A stretch of DNA of 24,909 bases from Candidatus Bathyarchaeota archaeon (GCA_005883695.1 VBBV01000123.1:1-24909); one strand, 5' to 3'; shown: positions 14,187-23,083, counted from the first letter of the stretch. Program-made: numbers and translations. Notes: generated by a model not told the origin, from the sequence alone.

Positions 14187-15524
14187 TTGCCCATTCTTCC
14201 AATTGACACAGGCCGCTACGGCAGTCCGGAGATGAGGAGAATCTTCGAGGAAGAAAACAAGCTCCAACGATGGCTAGACGTGGAGGCGGCGGTTGCAGAA
14301 GCACAGGCCTTCGTCGGAGATATTCCGAAAGAGGCGGCGGAGGAAATCCGGCGAAACGCCAACACAAAGATCGTGACTCTGGATCATGTCAAGGGGATTG
14401 AGAAAGAAATCCATCATGATCTAATGTCGATGGTCGTAGCGCTCTCAGAAGCATGCACAGGCGAGGGACGCAAATACGTCCATTATGGCCTAACAAGCTA
14501 CGATATTGAAGACACCGCAACAGCATTCCAGTTCAAAGAAGCCTTCTCGGTCCTCGAGAAGAGACTCGACGGGCTCGAGGAGATCCTTATTTCAAGAGTA
14601 CGTAAGCACAGAGCACTGCTGATCGTAGGCCGGACTCACGGACGCCACGCCGGAGTCATCACCCTCGGCCTCAAGCTCGCAGTCTGGCTAGAGGAGGTTC
14701 GAAGATACCAGCAGAGGCTGAAGCAGCTCAAAGAGCGAGTTCTGGTCGGTAAGATTCTGGGAATTGTTGGAAATGGAGCTGGGCTTGGGAAAAACGCGCT
14801 GAAGATTCAGGAAAGAGCACTAGGCAAGCTGGGGCTCAAACCAGCCGGTCTCGTCACACAGGTTATTCAGCGGGATCTACACGCCGAAACCGTCTGTTAT
14901 CTCTCGCTACTAGGGTCGAGCCTTGACAAGTTCGCTACTGAGATCCGAAACCTGCAGAGAAGTGAGATTTCGGAGGTTATGGAGCCGTTTGAGCGGGAAA
15001 AACAGGTCGGAAGCTCAGCTCTACCGTCGAAGAGGAATCCGGAGCTCAGCGAAAGGGTTTCGAGCATGGCGAAGCTGATGCGAGGCCTGGTCATACCTGC
15101 TCTCGAGAATATTCCTCTCTGGCACGAGCGGGACATATCCAACTCCGCCAGCGAACGCTTCATCTTCCCAATGTCCTTCATTCTTGCTGACGAAATGATC
15201 CGGCTTGTAACACGTGTCCTAGATGGCTTGGAGGTCCTCCCAGAGAATATGGAACGAAACTTGGAGCTGTCGCAAGGCGCTTTGCTGGCGGAGAGAATTG
15301 TGAACTCGCTTGTGGAGACAGGAGTGCCAAGACAAGATGCTCACGAGAGAATAAGAAAAATATCGATAAGGGCCCTTGATAACAAGGTTCCATTTGGGCA
15401 ACTACTGCTTGAAGACAAGTTCATCTCGAAGAGACTAAAACCGAAAGAAATCAAGGAAGCACTCGACTACCGGACGTATCTCGGCGTGACGCTTGAACTA
15501 GTCAACTTGGCTCTGAGGGAATAG
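14187..15524 (+). CDS. purB: Adenylosuccinate lyase
   Basis: Catalyses two fumarate-releasing steps of purine synthesis: SAICAR to AICAR, and adenylosuccinate to AMP. The 445-aa protein has the start PIDTGRYGSPEMRRIFEEENKLQRWLDVEAA and the substrate-binding HYGLTSYDIEDTA. It also has GRTHGRHAG with the catalytic histidine region, and the superfamily signature loop GSSALPSKRNPELSE with the catalytic serine. Length and order are normal. TTG at 14187 is the start, directly before the conserved N terminus; no ATG is available. It is divergent from the asparagine-synthetase-like gene across a 69-nt gap with a bidirectional TATA-like element. Confidence 0.96.
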   Translation: MPILPIDTGRYGSPEMRRIFEEENKLQRWLDVEAAVAEAQAFVGDIPKEAAEEIRRNANTKIVTLDHVKGIEKEIHHDLMSMVVALSEACTGEGRKYVHYGLTSYDIEDTATAFQFKEAFSVLEKRLDGLEEILISRVRKHRALLIVGRTHGRHAGVITLGLKLAVWLEEVRRYQQRLKQLKERVLVGKILGIVGNGAGLGKNALKIQERALGKLGLKPAGLVTQVIQRDLHAETVCYLSLLGSSLDKFATEIRNLQRSEISEVMEPFEREKQVGSSALPSKRNPELSERVSSMAKLMRGLVIPALENIPLWHERDISNSASERFIFPMSFILADEMIRLVTRVLDGLEVLPENMERNLELSQGALLAERIVNSLVETGVPRQDAHERIRKISIRALDNKVPFGQLLLEDKFISKRLKPKEIKEALDYRTYLGVTLELVNLALRE

Positions 15525-15551
15525 AGCGGTCGTATTCGATCATAGAGTAAA

Positions 15552-15559
15552 CTTTTATT
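15552..15559 (+). promoter_or_regulatory. Candidate TATA box (CTTTTATT) for the 63-aa gene
   Basis: Lies just after the purB stop, centred about 41 nt before the TTG at 15597, giving a leader of about 15 nt. It supports the small downstream frame as an independent gene. Confidence 0.4.
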
Positions 15560-15596
15560 TCGCTTCCAATCGCGAGACGAGTGAAGGCGGCAAGGC

Positions 15597-15788
15597 TTGA
15601 AGGAAGCTTTTCTCACTGTTGGAATGCTCCTCCTCTTCACGGGATGCATGGGCGCAATTGCTGCCACCACAGCTATGGGTGCTGGAGCGGCTATTACCAA
15701 CCAGGCCCTTCAACAACTTCTGGTTGCTGAGGTCATCTCGACCATCATCGCCTTCGTCGGCGGCGCACTTGTAATGCGCAACCGCTAG
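15597..15788 (+). CDS. Tiny two-helix membrane protein
   Basis: A 63-aa frame starting at TTG 15597: KEAFLTVGMLLLFTGCMGAIAATTAMG, a polar hinge with ITNQALQQ, then LLVAEVISTIIAFVGGALVMRNR. It has two hydrophobic helices of membrane-spanning length, a basic end after the second helix, and an L-F-T-G-C stretch resembling a lipobox. No family is recognised. Support comes from the TATA box 41 nt upstream, composition unlike a chance frame, and a stop that abuts the convergent rfcL stop (shared CTAG at 15785-15788). It could be a stand-alone membrane peptide; function unknown. Confidence 0.6.
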   Translation: MKEAFLTVGMLLLFTGCMGAIAATTAMGAGAAITNQALQQLLVAEVISTIIAFVGGALVMRNR

Positions 15789-17035
15789 GCGGCTTGCTCG
15801 GTCTCCAGCGAGAGAATCTCATCCAGTGGCTCTTTCGCGTCCAACCATTCTGCAACCTGGCGATACTTCTCCGGATCGTGCTCATGGATGAACCGGATCA
15901 GGGGAAGGTAGAGTTTGGTTCCTCTTCGACTGGATATATGGGACTTGGACCCTATCAGCGCTCCAACCCCTTTGCGAAGCTCCCTTGTTCCTCGGCTGCG
16001 GGACATCGAGCTGATACGCTGAGGAAACTTCATCGACACCCAACCTCCCGGGCTCGTCTCCTTTGCGACAGCAACACCCGCGGTCATAAGATCGAGAGCA
16101 TATGACAGTAGATGCCACGACTGTGTCTTCCTGATCCGCGCGAAGTACAGATCAGCCTCAGAGAGCGCGGACATGGCAGCTTCGAGTTCGCGAGGCTTCG
16201 GGATCTGGCTTGGCGTATTTTCGAGTATCCACTGAAAGAGCATTTCCTGGTCGAGATCTGACTTGTCCAGAGCGCGTCGAGCCTGAGCAACCGTTCTGCT
16301 GTTGAAGATGATCCCTAGAACCTCGAAAATGGACTCCGTACGATCTCGGCTTGACAGCAAAGTCGTATCGTCCAAAGTCAGACTCTTCTTGGGTCCCGTT
16401 AGAATCTGGAGGTCAGTTATTGCCGATCGCATATCGCCACGGTCCCGTTTCATAATCGCCCTGAGTGCCTCCTCCTCAGCGTTCACGCCCTCTTTTGCGA
16501 GGATTCCCCTCATCAAGGGAATTCCTTCTCTCGGTCCGAGTCTTTTCAGCTCGATGAGGAGACATGCGTCTCGTAGAGGTCTGATCTTTGGGTCCCAAGG
16601 GTCGTTGGCGGTTAGAACGATTGGAAACTGAGATTCCTTGATTACCCGGAGAATCGCGATGATCGCGCCTGAGTCCGTTCTAAGGTTGATACCGTCAACC
16701 TCGTCCAGCAGTATGAGTCTTCCCTTGCTGAACAGTGATGATTGAGTTGACGCAAGTCCCGCGATTCTTGAAAGAATGTCGCCGCTCCGTTTGTCGGAGG
16801 CATTGATCTCTACGAGGTCCCAGCCTCTCTCCCGAGCAACCGCTTCGGCGACTGTTGTCTTTCCCACTCCAGCTGGGCCATAAAGAAGGACTGCGGCTTT
16901 AGACGGTTTTTCTTTGGACCAGGAATCAACCCATAGACGAATTTTCTCCAGGGCAGGCTTGTTGCCTGCGATCTCGCGAGTTGTCTGCGGTCTATATCTA
17001 ACGGTCCAGGGCTGTGACATGTTCTTCCCGAACAC
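15785..17035 (-). CDS. rfcL: Replication factor C large subunit
   Basis: Large subunit of the clamp loader that opens PCNA and loads it at primer ends. It has the AAA+ start QPWTVRYRPQTTREIAGN, Walker A GPAGVGKTT (Lys59), EINASDKR, Walker B LILLDEVDG, sensor 1 LTANDPWDP and RGDMRSAITDL (sensor 2 region). An all-helical collar domain follows. At 416 aa it is at the short end for RFC-L, and I see no clear PIP-box at the C terminus, which ends LSLETEQAA. The longest frame starts at GTG 17035; ATG 17020 removes five residues and is more likely. Both overlap the end of rfcS, so the two subunits are translationally coupled. RFC-S here ends without such a tail. Confidence 0.95.
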   Translation of the reverse strand: MFGKNMSQPWTVRYRPQTTREIAGNKPALEKIRLWVDSWSKEKPSKAAVLLYGPAGVGKTTVAEAVARERGWDLVEINASDKRSGDILSRIAGLASTQSSLFSKGRLILLDEVDGINLRTDSGAIIAILRVIKESQFPIVLTANDPWDPKIRPLRDACLLIELKRLGPREGIPLMRGILAKEGVNAEEEALRAIMKRDRGDMRSAITDLQILTGPKKSLTLDDTTLLSSRDRTESIFEVLGIIFNSRTVAQARRALDKSDLDQEMLFQWILENTPSQIPKPRELEAAMSALSEADLYFARIRKTQSWHLLSYALDLMTAGVAVAKETSPGGWVSMKFPQRISSMSRSRGTRELRKGVGALIGSKSHISSRRGTKLYLPLIRFIHEHDPEKYRQVAEWLDAKEPLDEILSLETEQAA

Positions 17036-17996
17036 TTCTATGAACCGACGACTGAGCAGCTAAATGGGCCAGCAGAGCGCTGAGCTGGACTTCTTCATCT
17101 CCGCCTTGCACTAACCGGAAGTCTGTGTCCCCGATGGCCTCGATCAAGCTAATCCTTGTCTTCTCTGGAACGGCGAGACGGAAAACTTCCGAGTGAATCT
17201 GGCGTACAATGTCAGACCCGGATAGGCCATACTTGACGAGAAGGGTTCGAAGCTCGTCACGTGCCTTGAGGAAGTCGCCCTTCAGCGCATGATTCAGCAT
17301 CTCATGGACGTCGGCGGGTCTAGCTCGTCCCACTACTTGGTAGACGGTCTCCTCAGAGATTCCTTTAGACATGGACGAGGCTGCTTGGAGGATGTTGATG
17401 GCTTTCCGAAGGTCTCCCTCGGCCACTTCTACAATCGTTTTCAAACCTCCCTCGGTGGTCTTCAGGGTCTCGTTTTTCGCGATTCGGTGGAGGTATTCGA
17501 CGACTTTCTCCGCAGGGAGAGGCGTGAACCTGAACAACGCGCACCTTGACTGGATTGGCTCGATTATTCTACCAGAATAATTGCAGCAGAGAATGAAACG
17601 GCAAGTATTAGTGTAATTCTCCATCGTTCGCCGAAGGGCGCTCTGAGCGTCCCCTGTCATGTTGTCAGCTTCGTCCAAAACAAGGATCTTGAAAGGAACA
17701 CTGGTTAGCGCCGCCATCCGTGCAAACTCTTTCACGGTGGTCCGAACAACATCTATTCCTCGTTCATCACTCGCGTTGAGCTCTTTGAACGCGTCTTGGA
17801 ATCGCTCGCCGAACAAATCATGGGCTAGACATAATCCGGCTGTGGTCTTACCCGTCCCTGGCGGACCGGCGAACAGACAATGGGGCATGGTTCCCCTCTT
17901 GACGAAATCCTTGAGCCGCGAAACTATCTCCTCCTGATCCATGATGTCGTCGAGTCTCTTCGGCCTGTACTTCTCAGTCCAGAGAGCGGCTTCCAA
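16998..17996 (-). CDS. rfcS: Replication factor C small subunit
   Basis: Small clamp-loader subunit (four copies per one RFC-L in typical archaea). The 332-aa protein shows LWTEKYRPKRLDDIMDQEEIV, Walker A GPPGTGKTT (Lys50), KELNASDERGIDVVRTTVKEFAR, Walker B LVLDEADNM (Asp108, Glu109), the SRC motif with trans-acting arginine (SRCALFRF, 150-157) and GDLRKAINILQ sensor 2. The start is TTG at 17996, the first residue of the conserved N terminus. A TATA-like box (TTCTATAT, minus, 18038-18031) implies a leader of about 12 nt. First gene of the rfcS-rfcL operon, divergent from the GINS-mcm-hel308 operon. Confidence 0.96.
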   Translation of the reverse strand: MEAALWTEKYRPKRLDDIMDQEEIVSRLKDFVKRGTMPHCLFAGPPGTGKTTAGLCLAHDLFGERFQDAFKELNASDERGIDVVRTTVKEFARMAALTSVPFKILVLDEADNMTGDAQSALRRTMENYTNTCRFILCCNYSGRIIEPIQSRCALFRFTPLPAEKVVEYLHRIAKNETLKTTEGGLKTIVEVAEGDLRKAINILQAASSMSKGISEETVYQVVGRARPADVHEMLNHALKGDFLKARDELRTLLVKYGLSGSDIVRQIHSEVFRLAVPEKTRISLIEAIGDTDFRLVQGGDEEVQLSALLAHLAAQSSVHRSVREEHVTALDR

Positions 17997-18030
17997 TCAG
18001 ATCCAACCGAACCTGTTGATGTTCTCAGCC

Positions 18031-18038
18031 ATATAGAA
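18031..18038 (-). promoter_or_regulatory. Candidate TATA box (TTCTATAT) for rfcS-rfcL
   Basis: Centred about 38 nt before the TTG at 17996. It lies in the 136-nt divergent region between the clamp-loader operon and the GINS-MCM operon. Confidence 0.4.
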
Positions 18039-18099
18039 CTGTTTCATCCACCTCTCTGAGCAATTATCGTGTGATCGATTTGATTTTCTGTTTAGAATG

Positions 18100-18107
18100 G
18101 TTTTATG
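18100..18107 (+). promoter_or_regulatory. Candidate TATA box (GTTTTATG) for GINS-mcm-hel308
   Basis: Centred about 29 nt before the TTG at 18133, the spacing expected for a leaderless or nearly leaderless transcript. It therefore supports that codon as the GINS start. Confidence 0.4.
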
Positions 18108-18132
18108 GAGCTCACTTTTGTCTTGATGATTC

Positions 18133-18711
18133 TTGGGGGCGAGTGAACTGGAGAAAGAACCATCTATCGTAGAGATTGTAGACACAGAATTTGAAAACTG
18201 GCCTTCACGCATAACACTTCTCCGGGAATTTCCCGAAACCCGGATCGGGGACAGGACCCTAGGCCCCTACCGAATGGGGCAGGAAGTTGAGCTTTCGCTC
18301 TGGACCGCTCAGCACTTGGTCCAGATGGGATACGCCCGCTTCAAAGATGAGGAACAACTCACCCTCAACACTTTATCGACTACCCACTACAAAGAAACCC
18401 TGCCCGGCTCAAGGCAAATCCCGAAACTTCCCCGGTCATTCTACTTTCAGCTCCGACGGCTTATCAAAGAGCTGAAAGGCCTCGAAGCGAAAGACCGCAC
18501 GAAGGCCCGGGACCTAGACAAAGCTCTCGCCCTATCACGGGACATAGTCAACATTCGGGTAAAGAAAATCGCATCCCTTGGAGCGTCTGGGGAGCAGACC
18601 ACTGAGGTTACAGCCAATCTGACGGTAGAAGAGCAGGCGCTGTACGAGAAAGTGCGAGAGAACGTAGAGTCTTGGAAGAAAGACATTCTAGGCCGTGAGA
18701 GCACCGGTTGA
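18133..18711 (+). CDS. GINS complex subunit (Gins23-like by domain order)
   Basis: GINS binds MCM and Cdc45/GAN to form the active replicative helicase. The 192-aa protein has a small beta domain first (ITLLREF, LGPYRMGQEVELSLWTAQHLVQMGYARF, matching the G-x-E-x-x-L-P-x-W-x-A-x-x-L pattern of GINS B domains). The helical A domain follows (LPRSFYFQLRRLIKELKG through ALALSRDIVNIRVKKIASLGA and EQALYEKVRENVESWKKDILG). The B-A order is that of Psf2/Psf3 and archaeal Gins23. TTG at 18133 is supported by a TATA box 29 nt upstream. Its TGA overlaps the mcm start by 4 nt, as expected for a partner of MCM. Which paralogue it is remains a moderate-confidence call. Confidence 0.8.
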   Translation: MGASELEKEPSIVEIVDTEFENWPSRITLLREFPETRIGDRTLGPYRMGQEVELSLWTAQHLVQMGYARFKDEEQLTLNTLSTTHYKETLPGSRQIPKLPRSFYFQLRRLIKELKGLEAKDRTKARDLDKALALSRDIVNIRVKKIASLGASGEQTTEVTANLTVEEQALYEKVRENVESWKKDILGRESTG

Positions 18712-20768
18712 CACTCGTTAGCCCCCAAACGTCCCGTCCAGAGGACGTTTTCCAAGACTTCTTCCGATCATACCAAGCCGACCAGGTTGGATCTAAGTAC
18801 CGAAAACGCCTCGCCCAAGTCGCCGTCAACAACGGCATTTCCCTTGTAATCGACTTCGACGATCTAATCACTTTCGATCCAGCCCTAGCCCGCAGCGTCA
18901 CAGAGCGACCGGACGACTACATCGGTTACGCGAGCTCAGCTGCCACAGCCCAAATGCGCGTAGAGGATCCTGAGTACGCAGAGCACGCTGGTCACATATT
19001 CACTCGTTTCCGCCGCCTCCCCGAGAAGAGAGCACTGCGAAAGATAGGTGCCGAGGACATGAAAAAACTCGCCCTCGTAGAAGGGATCGTGGTTAGGACC
19101 ACACAGGTTCGGCCCATGATCCTCAAGGCTGTCTTCCGCTGCAGAAAGTGCCTCGAAATCGTCCAAGAAGAACAGAGCGGAGACCTGATGAGAGGACCGG
19201 GACCAACATGTCCAAGCTGCAAGCAGAAAACCGCTTGGGAACTGCTGGAGGAGCAATGCAAGTTCAAGAACACTCAAGAAGCTCGAGTTCAGGAACGACC
19301 CGAGGACCTTCCGCCTGGACAATTACCTCGCTATCTCGATGTCAGATTAGAAGACGACATTGTAGACTCGGCACGTCCCGGAGACCGGGTTGCTGTCACA
19401 TCCATCGTCAGAGCCGAAAAACAATACGTCGGAGAAAAAGGCCGCCTTCGAACCTTCAACCTGTACCTCGAAGCAAACTTCGTCGACGTAGTAGGTAAAG
19501 AAACAGAAGTTGTCGAGATCACCCGTGAAGACGAGAAGAAGATTCTAGAAGCGTCGAAAGACCCCTTCGTTCACCGCAAACTCATCATGAGCCTCGCGCC
19601 ATCCATCTACGGGTACGGAGAGATCAAAGAAGGAATACTCTACTTGCTGTTTGGCGGCGTTTCAAAACATCTCCCTGACGGAGTTAGCATTAGGGGTGAC
19701 CTCAATACGTTGTTGATCGGGGATCCTGGGACGGCCAAGAGCCAACTTCTGCAATACGTTTCGAGAATCGCGCCTCGAGGCCTTTACACTTCAGGCAGGG
19801 GCACAACAGCCGCCGGGCTCACAGCAGCGGTTCTTCGCGAAAAAACAGGTGGAATGGTCTTGGAAGCGGGCGCATTGGTGCTTGCAGACAAGGGGATTGC
19901 ATGTATCGATGAGCTGGACAAGATGCGGCCTGATGACCGTGTTGCTATTCACGAAGCTCTCGAGCAACAGACTGTGAGTGTCGCCAAGGGGGGCATCGTT
20001 GCTACGTTGAACGCCAGGGCCGCTGTTCTAGCGGCGGCCAACCCGGCTTTGGGAAGGTATGAGCCTCACAGGAATATCAACGAAAACATCAACCTTCCAG
20101 TAACTATACTCTCCCGATTCGACCTGATCTTCCTCGTAAAGGATCTGCCTGAGCCCGAAAACGATTCCCGAATGTCGGAACACATTCTGTCCCTCCACAA
20201 GACAAAACACACTCCAGAGGAGGCCCCGTTTCCGCCTGATTTTCTGCGAAAATACATCAGCTACGCGAAAAGAATAGTTCCCGTTCTAACCGCAGAAGCT
20301 GTAAAAGAGCTTCAGGATTTCTATCTGAAAATGCGGAACACCACCGGCAAAGAGGCGGCTGTCGCAATAACCCCCCGACAACTCGAAGGGCTGGTCCGGA
20401 TTTCCGAGGCCAGGGCCCGCGCGTTTCTCCGGGAAGAGGTGACCGTCGAAGATGCGAAGAGCGCAGTCAAGATCATGAGCTATGCCCTCTACGATGTCGG
20501 AGTGGACGTAAAGACTGGTAAGATCGACATCGACACAATAATGACTGGTAAGCCTGCGACTGTCCGAGACTCGTTGGGAAGGGTGATGGCGATCGTGGCT
20601 GAACTCGAACGGGAAACTGGGACGGTGGATGAACAAATACTCACCGCCGCGATAGTTGAGCGAGAGAAGGTAACTGATGGCGAGGCTCGGCGGTTCGTCG
20701 GACAGTTGATTAAGGAAGGAATGATATATTCACCCAAGGAAGGAAAACTAAAGCGGACTTCAGGCTAG
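18708..20768 (+). CDS. mcm: Replicative DNA helicase MCM
   Basis: Hexameric 3'-5' helicase that unwinds the replication fork, 686 aa. The N-terminal domain carries a zinc finger with cysteines 145, 148, 168 and 171. The OB-fold and allosteric region (LPRYLDVRLEDDIVDSARPGDRV) is followed by Walker A GDPGTAKS (Lys344), Walker B CIDELDKM (Asp401, Glu402), LNARAAVLAAANP (sensor 1), the arginine finger SRFDLIF, and a C-terminal winged-helix region (REKVTDGEARRFVGQLIKEGMIY). The start is TTG 18708, overlapping the GINS stop (TTGA). hel308 follows after 28 nt. All active-site motifs are intact; no intein is present. Confidence 0.97.
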   Translation: MTLVSPQTSRPEDVFQDFFRSYQADQVGSKYRKRLAQVAVNNGISLVIDFDDLITFDPALARSVTERPDDYIGYASSAATAQMRVEDPEYAEHAGHIFTRFRRLPEKRALRKIGAEDMKKLALVEGIVVRTTQVRPMILKAVFRCRKCLEIVQEEQSGDLMRGPGPTCPSCKQKTAWELLEEQCKFKNTQEARVQERPEDLPPGQLPRYLDVRLEDDIVDSARPGDRVAVTSIVRAEKQYVGEKGRLRTFNLYLEANFVDVVGKETEVVEITREDEKKILEASKDPFVHRKLIMSLAPSIYGYGEIKEGILYLLFGGVSKHLPDGVSIRGDLNTLLIGDPGTAKSQLLQYVSRIAPRGLYTSGRGTTAAGLTAAVLREKTGGMVLEAGALVLADKGIACIDELDKMRPDDRVAIHEALEQQTVSVAKGGIVATLNARAAVLAAANPALGRYEPHRNINENINLPVTILSRFDLIFLVKDLPEPENDSRMSEHILSLHKTKHTPEEAPFPPDFLRKYISYAKRIVPVLTAEAVKELQDFYLKMRNTTGKEAAVAITPRQLEGLVRISEARARAFLREEVTVEDAKSAVKIMSYALYDVGVDVKTGKIDIDTIMTGKPATVRDSLGRVMAIVAELERETGTVDEQILTAAIVEREKVTDGEARRFVGQLIKEGMIYSPKEGKLKRTSG

Positions 20769-20796
20769 AACCCATTCTTCGGAGCTATCATAACAG

Positions 20797-23049
20797 GTGA
20801 AGATTAGAGATCTCCCCATAGACAAGCAAGTAATCGAGCTATTGTCTAAGGAAGGTCTCGACGAGCTTTATCCACCGCAACAACACGCTATCGAAGCAGG
20901 GGTCTTAGATGGGAAAAACTTGGTTTTGGCCAGTCCCACCGCTAGCGGCAAAACCCTGGTGGCCGAGTTCTGCATCCTACAACACATTCTCGAACACCGG
21001 GGTAAAGCAATCTACCTGGCCCCACTCCGCGCTTTGGCTAGCGAGAAATTCAAGGAATTCCAGCGATACTCGGCAATCAAGAAACCTAACGGGGATCACG
21101 TTAGAGCAGGAATATCCACGGGCGACTATGATAGCGCAGACCCGTGGCTAGGAAGATACGATATCGTCCTCTGCACCAACGAGAAGGCAGACTCTCTACT
21201 CAGGCACAAGGCTCCTTGGATGAGCGAACTCACCCTCGTAGTCGCGGACGAGGTTCATCTCCTAACAGAACAAGAAAGGGGTCCAACTCTTGAAGTGGTT
21301 CTGACTCGACTGACCGAGATCAACCCGAACATCCAGGTCCTCGCACTAAGCGCAACGGTTAGGAATGCGGAAGAGGTAGGGTCCTGGCTAAAAGCCGGAT
21401 CGGTGACAACCGACTGGCGGCCTGTGCCGCTCAGAGAAGGAATCTATCACGATAATCAAGTCCAGTTCCGAGATGGCGCAAGCCGAGCGATTCTTAGCGG
21501 AACCAAAACGCCAAGCCTCGACATCGCGCTCGACGTTTTGAGCGCTGGCGGACAAGCACTGATTTTCACTGAGACGCGAAGGTCTGCCGTCGAGATGGGG
21601 CGAAAGGCCTCGGTAGCGGTGAAGAGTCGCTTGTCGAAACCCGAAGAGAGGGCGTTGAGCACTATTGCTGAGCGAATTCTCTCGACTGGCGAGAAGACTC
21701 GGCTAGGCGAAGCCCTTGCTATGCAGGTCGCGGCGGGCGCGGGTTTTCACCATGCAGGATTGGCGGGAATTCATCGCGGAATAGTGGAGGACGCTTTCCG
21801 TGATGGTAGAATCAAGGTCCTGGCGGCGACCCCGACCCTTGCAGCAGGAGTTAACCTCCCAGCAAGGGCTGTTGTCATCAGCAGCTACGAACGCTACGAA
21901 GCTGGCTACGGTAGATATCCGATAAGCGTGCTAGAATACAAGCAATTCTGCGGAAGAGCTGGAAGACCGAAGTACGACAAGTTCGGCGAGGCATTGCTCA
22001 TCGCGCGTAACCCTGACGAAGCGGAGTGGTTGATGGAGAACTATGTCCTCGCCCAGCCTGAGAAGCTCTGGTCCAAGCTGGCAGCGGAGCGAGTTCTACG
22101 CCCACATGTACTATCCACTGTTGCTGCCGGCTACGCTCATTCAGAAGAAGGATTGTACAACTTCTTCGCGAGAACGTTCTACGCGCACCAGTACGGCCCG
22201 CGCCTGATCAAAGGCAAGATTGGCGATATTCTTCGGTTTCTCTTCAAGGAAGAGATGGTGCTGATGGAGGGCAAGGAGTTGTCGGCTTCAAGGTTTGGCA
22301 AGCGGGTTTCCGAGCTCTACATTGATCCAATGTCAGCCGTGATACTCCGGGACGGATTGTACAATCGATCCAAGAAGATGACTGACCTGAGCATATTGCA
22401 TTTAATCTCAAAGACCCCCGATCTTTCCCCACGGCCTCGTCCCCGAGGAGGCGAAGTTGACAAGCTGAGCTTGTTGGCAGAGCAAAGAAGCGATGAATTC
22501 ACCTATCCCATACCAACTCAATTCGAGGATCCTGTTGCCTACGAGGAGTTTCTCGGCGAACTAAAGAGCGCCCAAGTTCTATCCGACTGGATCGATGAGC
22601 GGACCGAGGACCAAATTCTCGAGACGAGGAAAGTTGAACCGGGCGACCTTCTCAGACTTGTGCAAGGTTCCGAGTGGCTGATCCTCGCCACCCAAGAACT
22701 AGGGCGTCTATTCGGACACAAAGATCTCCTAGCTCCTCTGGAAATGCTCAAGGTCAGACTTGCAAAGGGCGTTCGGCCGGAGCTAGTCAAGCTGACAACG
22801 CTTGAAGGCGTGGGACGAGTCCGAGCACGCATGCTCTACGACGCAGGACTGAAAACGATTGAGGATATCAAGGAAAGAAGCCTCGAACAATTGATGAGCA
22901 TTCGAACGATTGGTCCATCGCTGGCAAAGAAGATCAAGGAACAAGCAGGAGGACTCATCAAGGCAGATGAATGGGAAAAGGCGAAGAATGCAAAGCCGTC
23001 GGAAGTAGAACAGCAAGCAGTCCTTACCGAATACGAAGACTCCGAATAA
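20797..23049 (+). CDS. hel308: Ski2-type DNA helicase Hel308
   Basis: ATP-dependent 3'-5' helicase acting on stalled and branched forks, 750 aa. The Q-motif YPPQQHAIEAG precedes motif I ASPTASGKT (45-53). DEVH is motif II at 151-154, LSATVRN motif III, ATPTLAAGVNLPAR motif V and QFCGRAGRPKYD motif VI. A winged-helix and ratchet domain follow. The C-terminal helix-hairpin-helix pair (LTTLEGVGRVRARMLYDAGLKTIEDI, IRTIGPSLAKKIKEQ) is typical of Hel308 and separates it from other Ski2 helicases. The start is GTG 20797, 28 nt after mcm, on the same strand and probably the same transcript, linking fork unwinding with fork repair. Confidence 0.94.
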   Translation: MKIRDLPIDKQVIELLSKEGLDELYPPQQHAIEAGVLDGKNLVLASPTASGKTLVAEFCILQHILEHRGKAIYLAPLRALASEKFKEFQRYSAIKKPNGDHVRAGISTGDYDSADPWLGRYDIVLCTNEKADSLLRHKAPWMSELTLVVADEVHLLTEQERGPTLEVVLTRLTEINPNIQVLALSATVRNAEEVGSWLKAGSVTTDWRPVPLREGIYHDNQVQFRDGASRAILSGTKTPSLDIALDVLSAGGQALIFTETRRSAVEMGRKASVAVKSRLSKPEERALSTIAERILSTGEKTRLGEALAMQVAAGAGFHHAGLAGIHRGIVEDAFRDGRIKVLAATPTLAAGVNLPARAVVISSYERYEAGYGRYPISVLEYKQFCGRAGRPKYDKFGEALLIARNPDEAEWLMENYVLAQPEKLWSKLAAERVLRPHVLSTVAAGYAHSEEGLYNFFARTFYAHQYGPRLIKGKIGDILRFLFKEEMVLMEGKELSASRFGKRVSELYIDPMSAVILRDGLYNRSKKMTDLSILHLISKTPDLSPRPRPRGGEVDKLSLLAEQRSDEFTYPIPTQFEDPVAYEEFLGELKSAQVLSDWIDERTEDQILETRKVEPGDLLRLVQGSEWLILATQELGRLFGHKDLLAPLEMLKVRLAKGVRPELVKLTTLEGVGRVRARMLYDAGLKTIEDIKERSLEQLMSIRTIGPSLAKKIKEQAGGLIKADEWEKAKNAKPSEVEQQAVLTEYEDSE

Positions 23050-23075
23050 CGACCTGAAGCCTCGGTATTCCTAGC

Positions 23076-23083
23076 CTTATAAT
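23076..23083 (+). promoter_or_regulatory. TATA box (CTTATAAT) for ino1
   Basis: Centred about 48 nt before the ATG at 23128, in the 78-nt gap after hel308. The implied leader is about 22 nt and contains AGGAAAG, which could serve as a ribosome site. It indicates separate transcription from the replication operon. Confidence 0.5.

Noticed and set aside
17997..18212. Minus-strand 71-codon frame upstream of rfcS.
   Set aside because: Composition looks random, and it spans the divergent promoter region and the GINS start.
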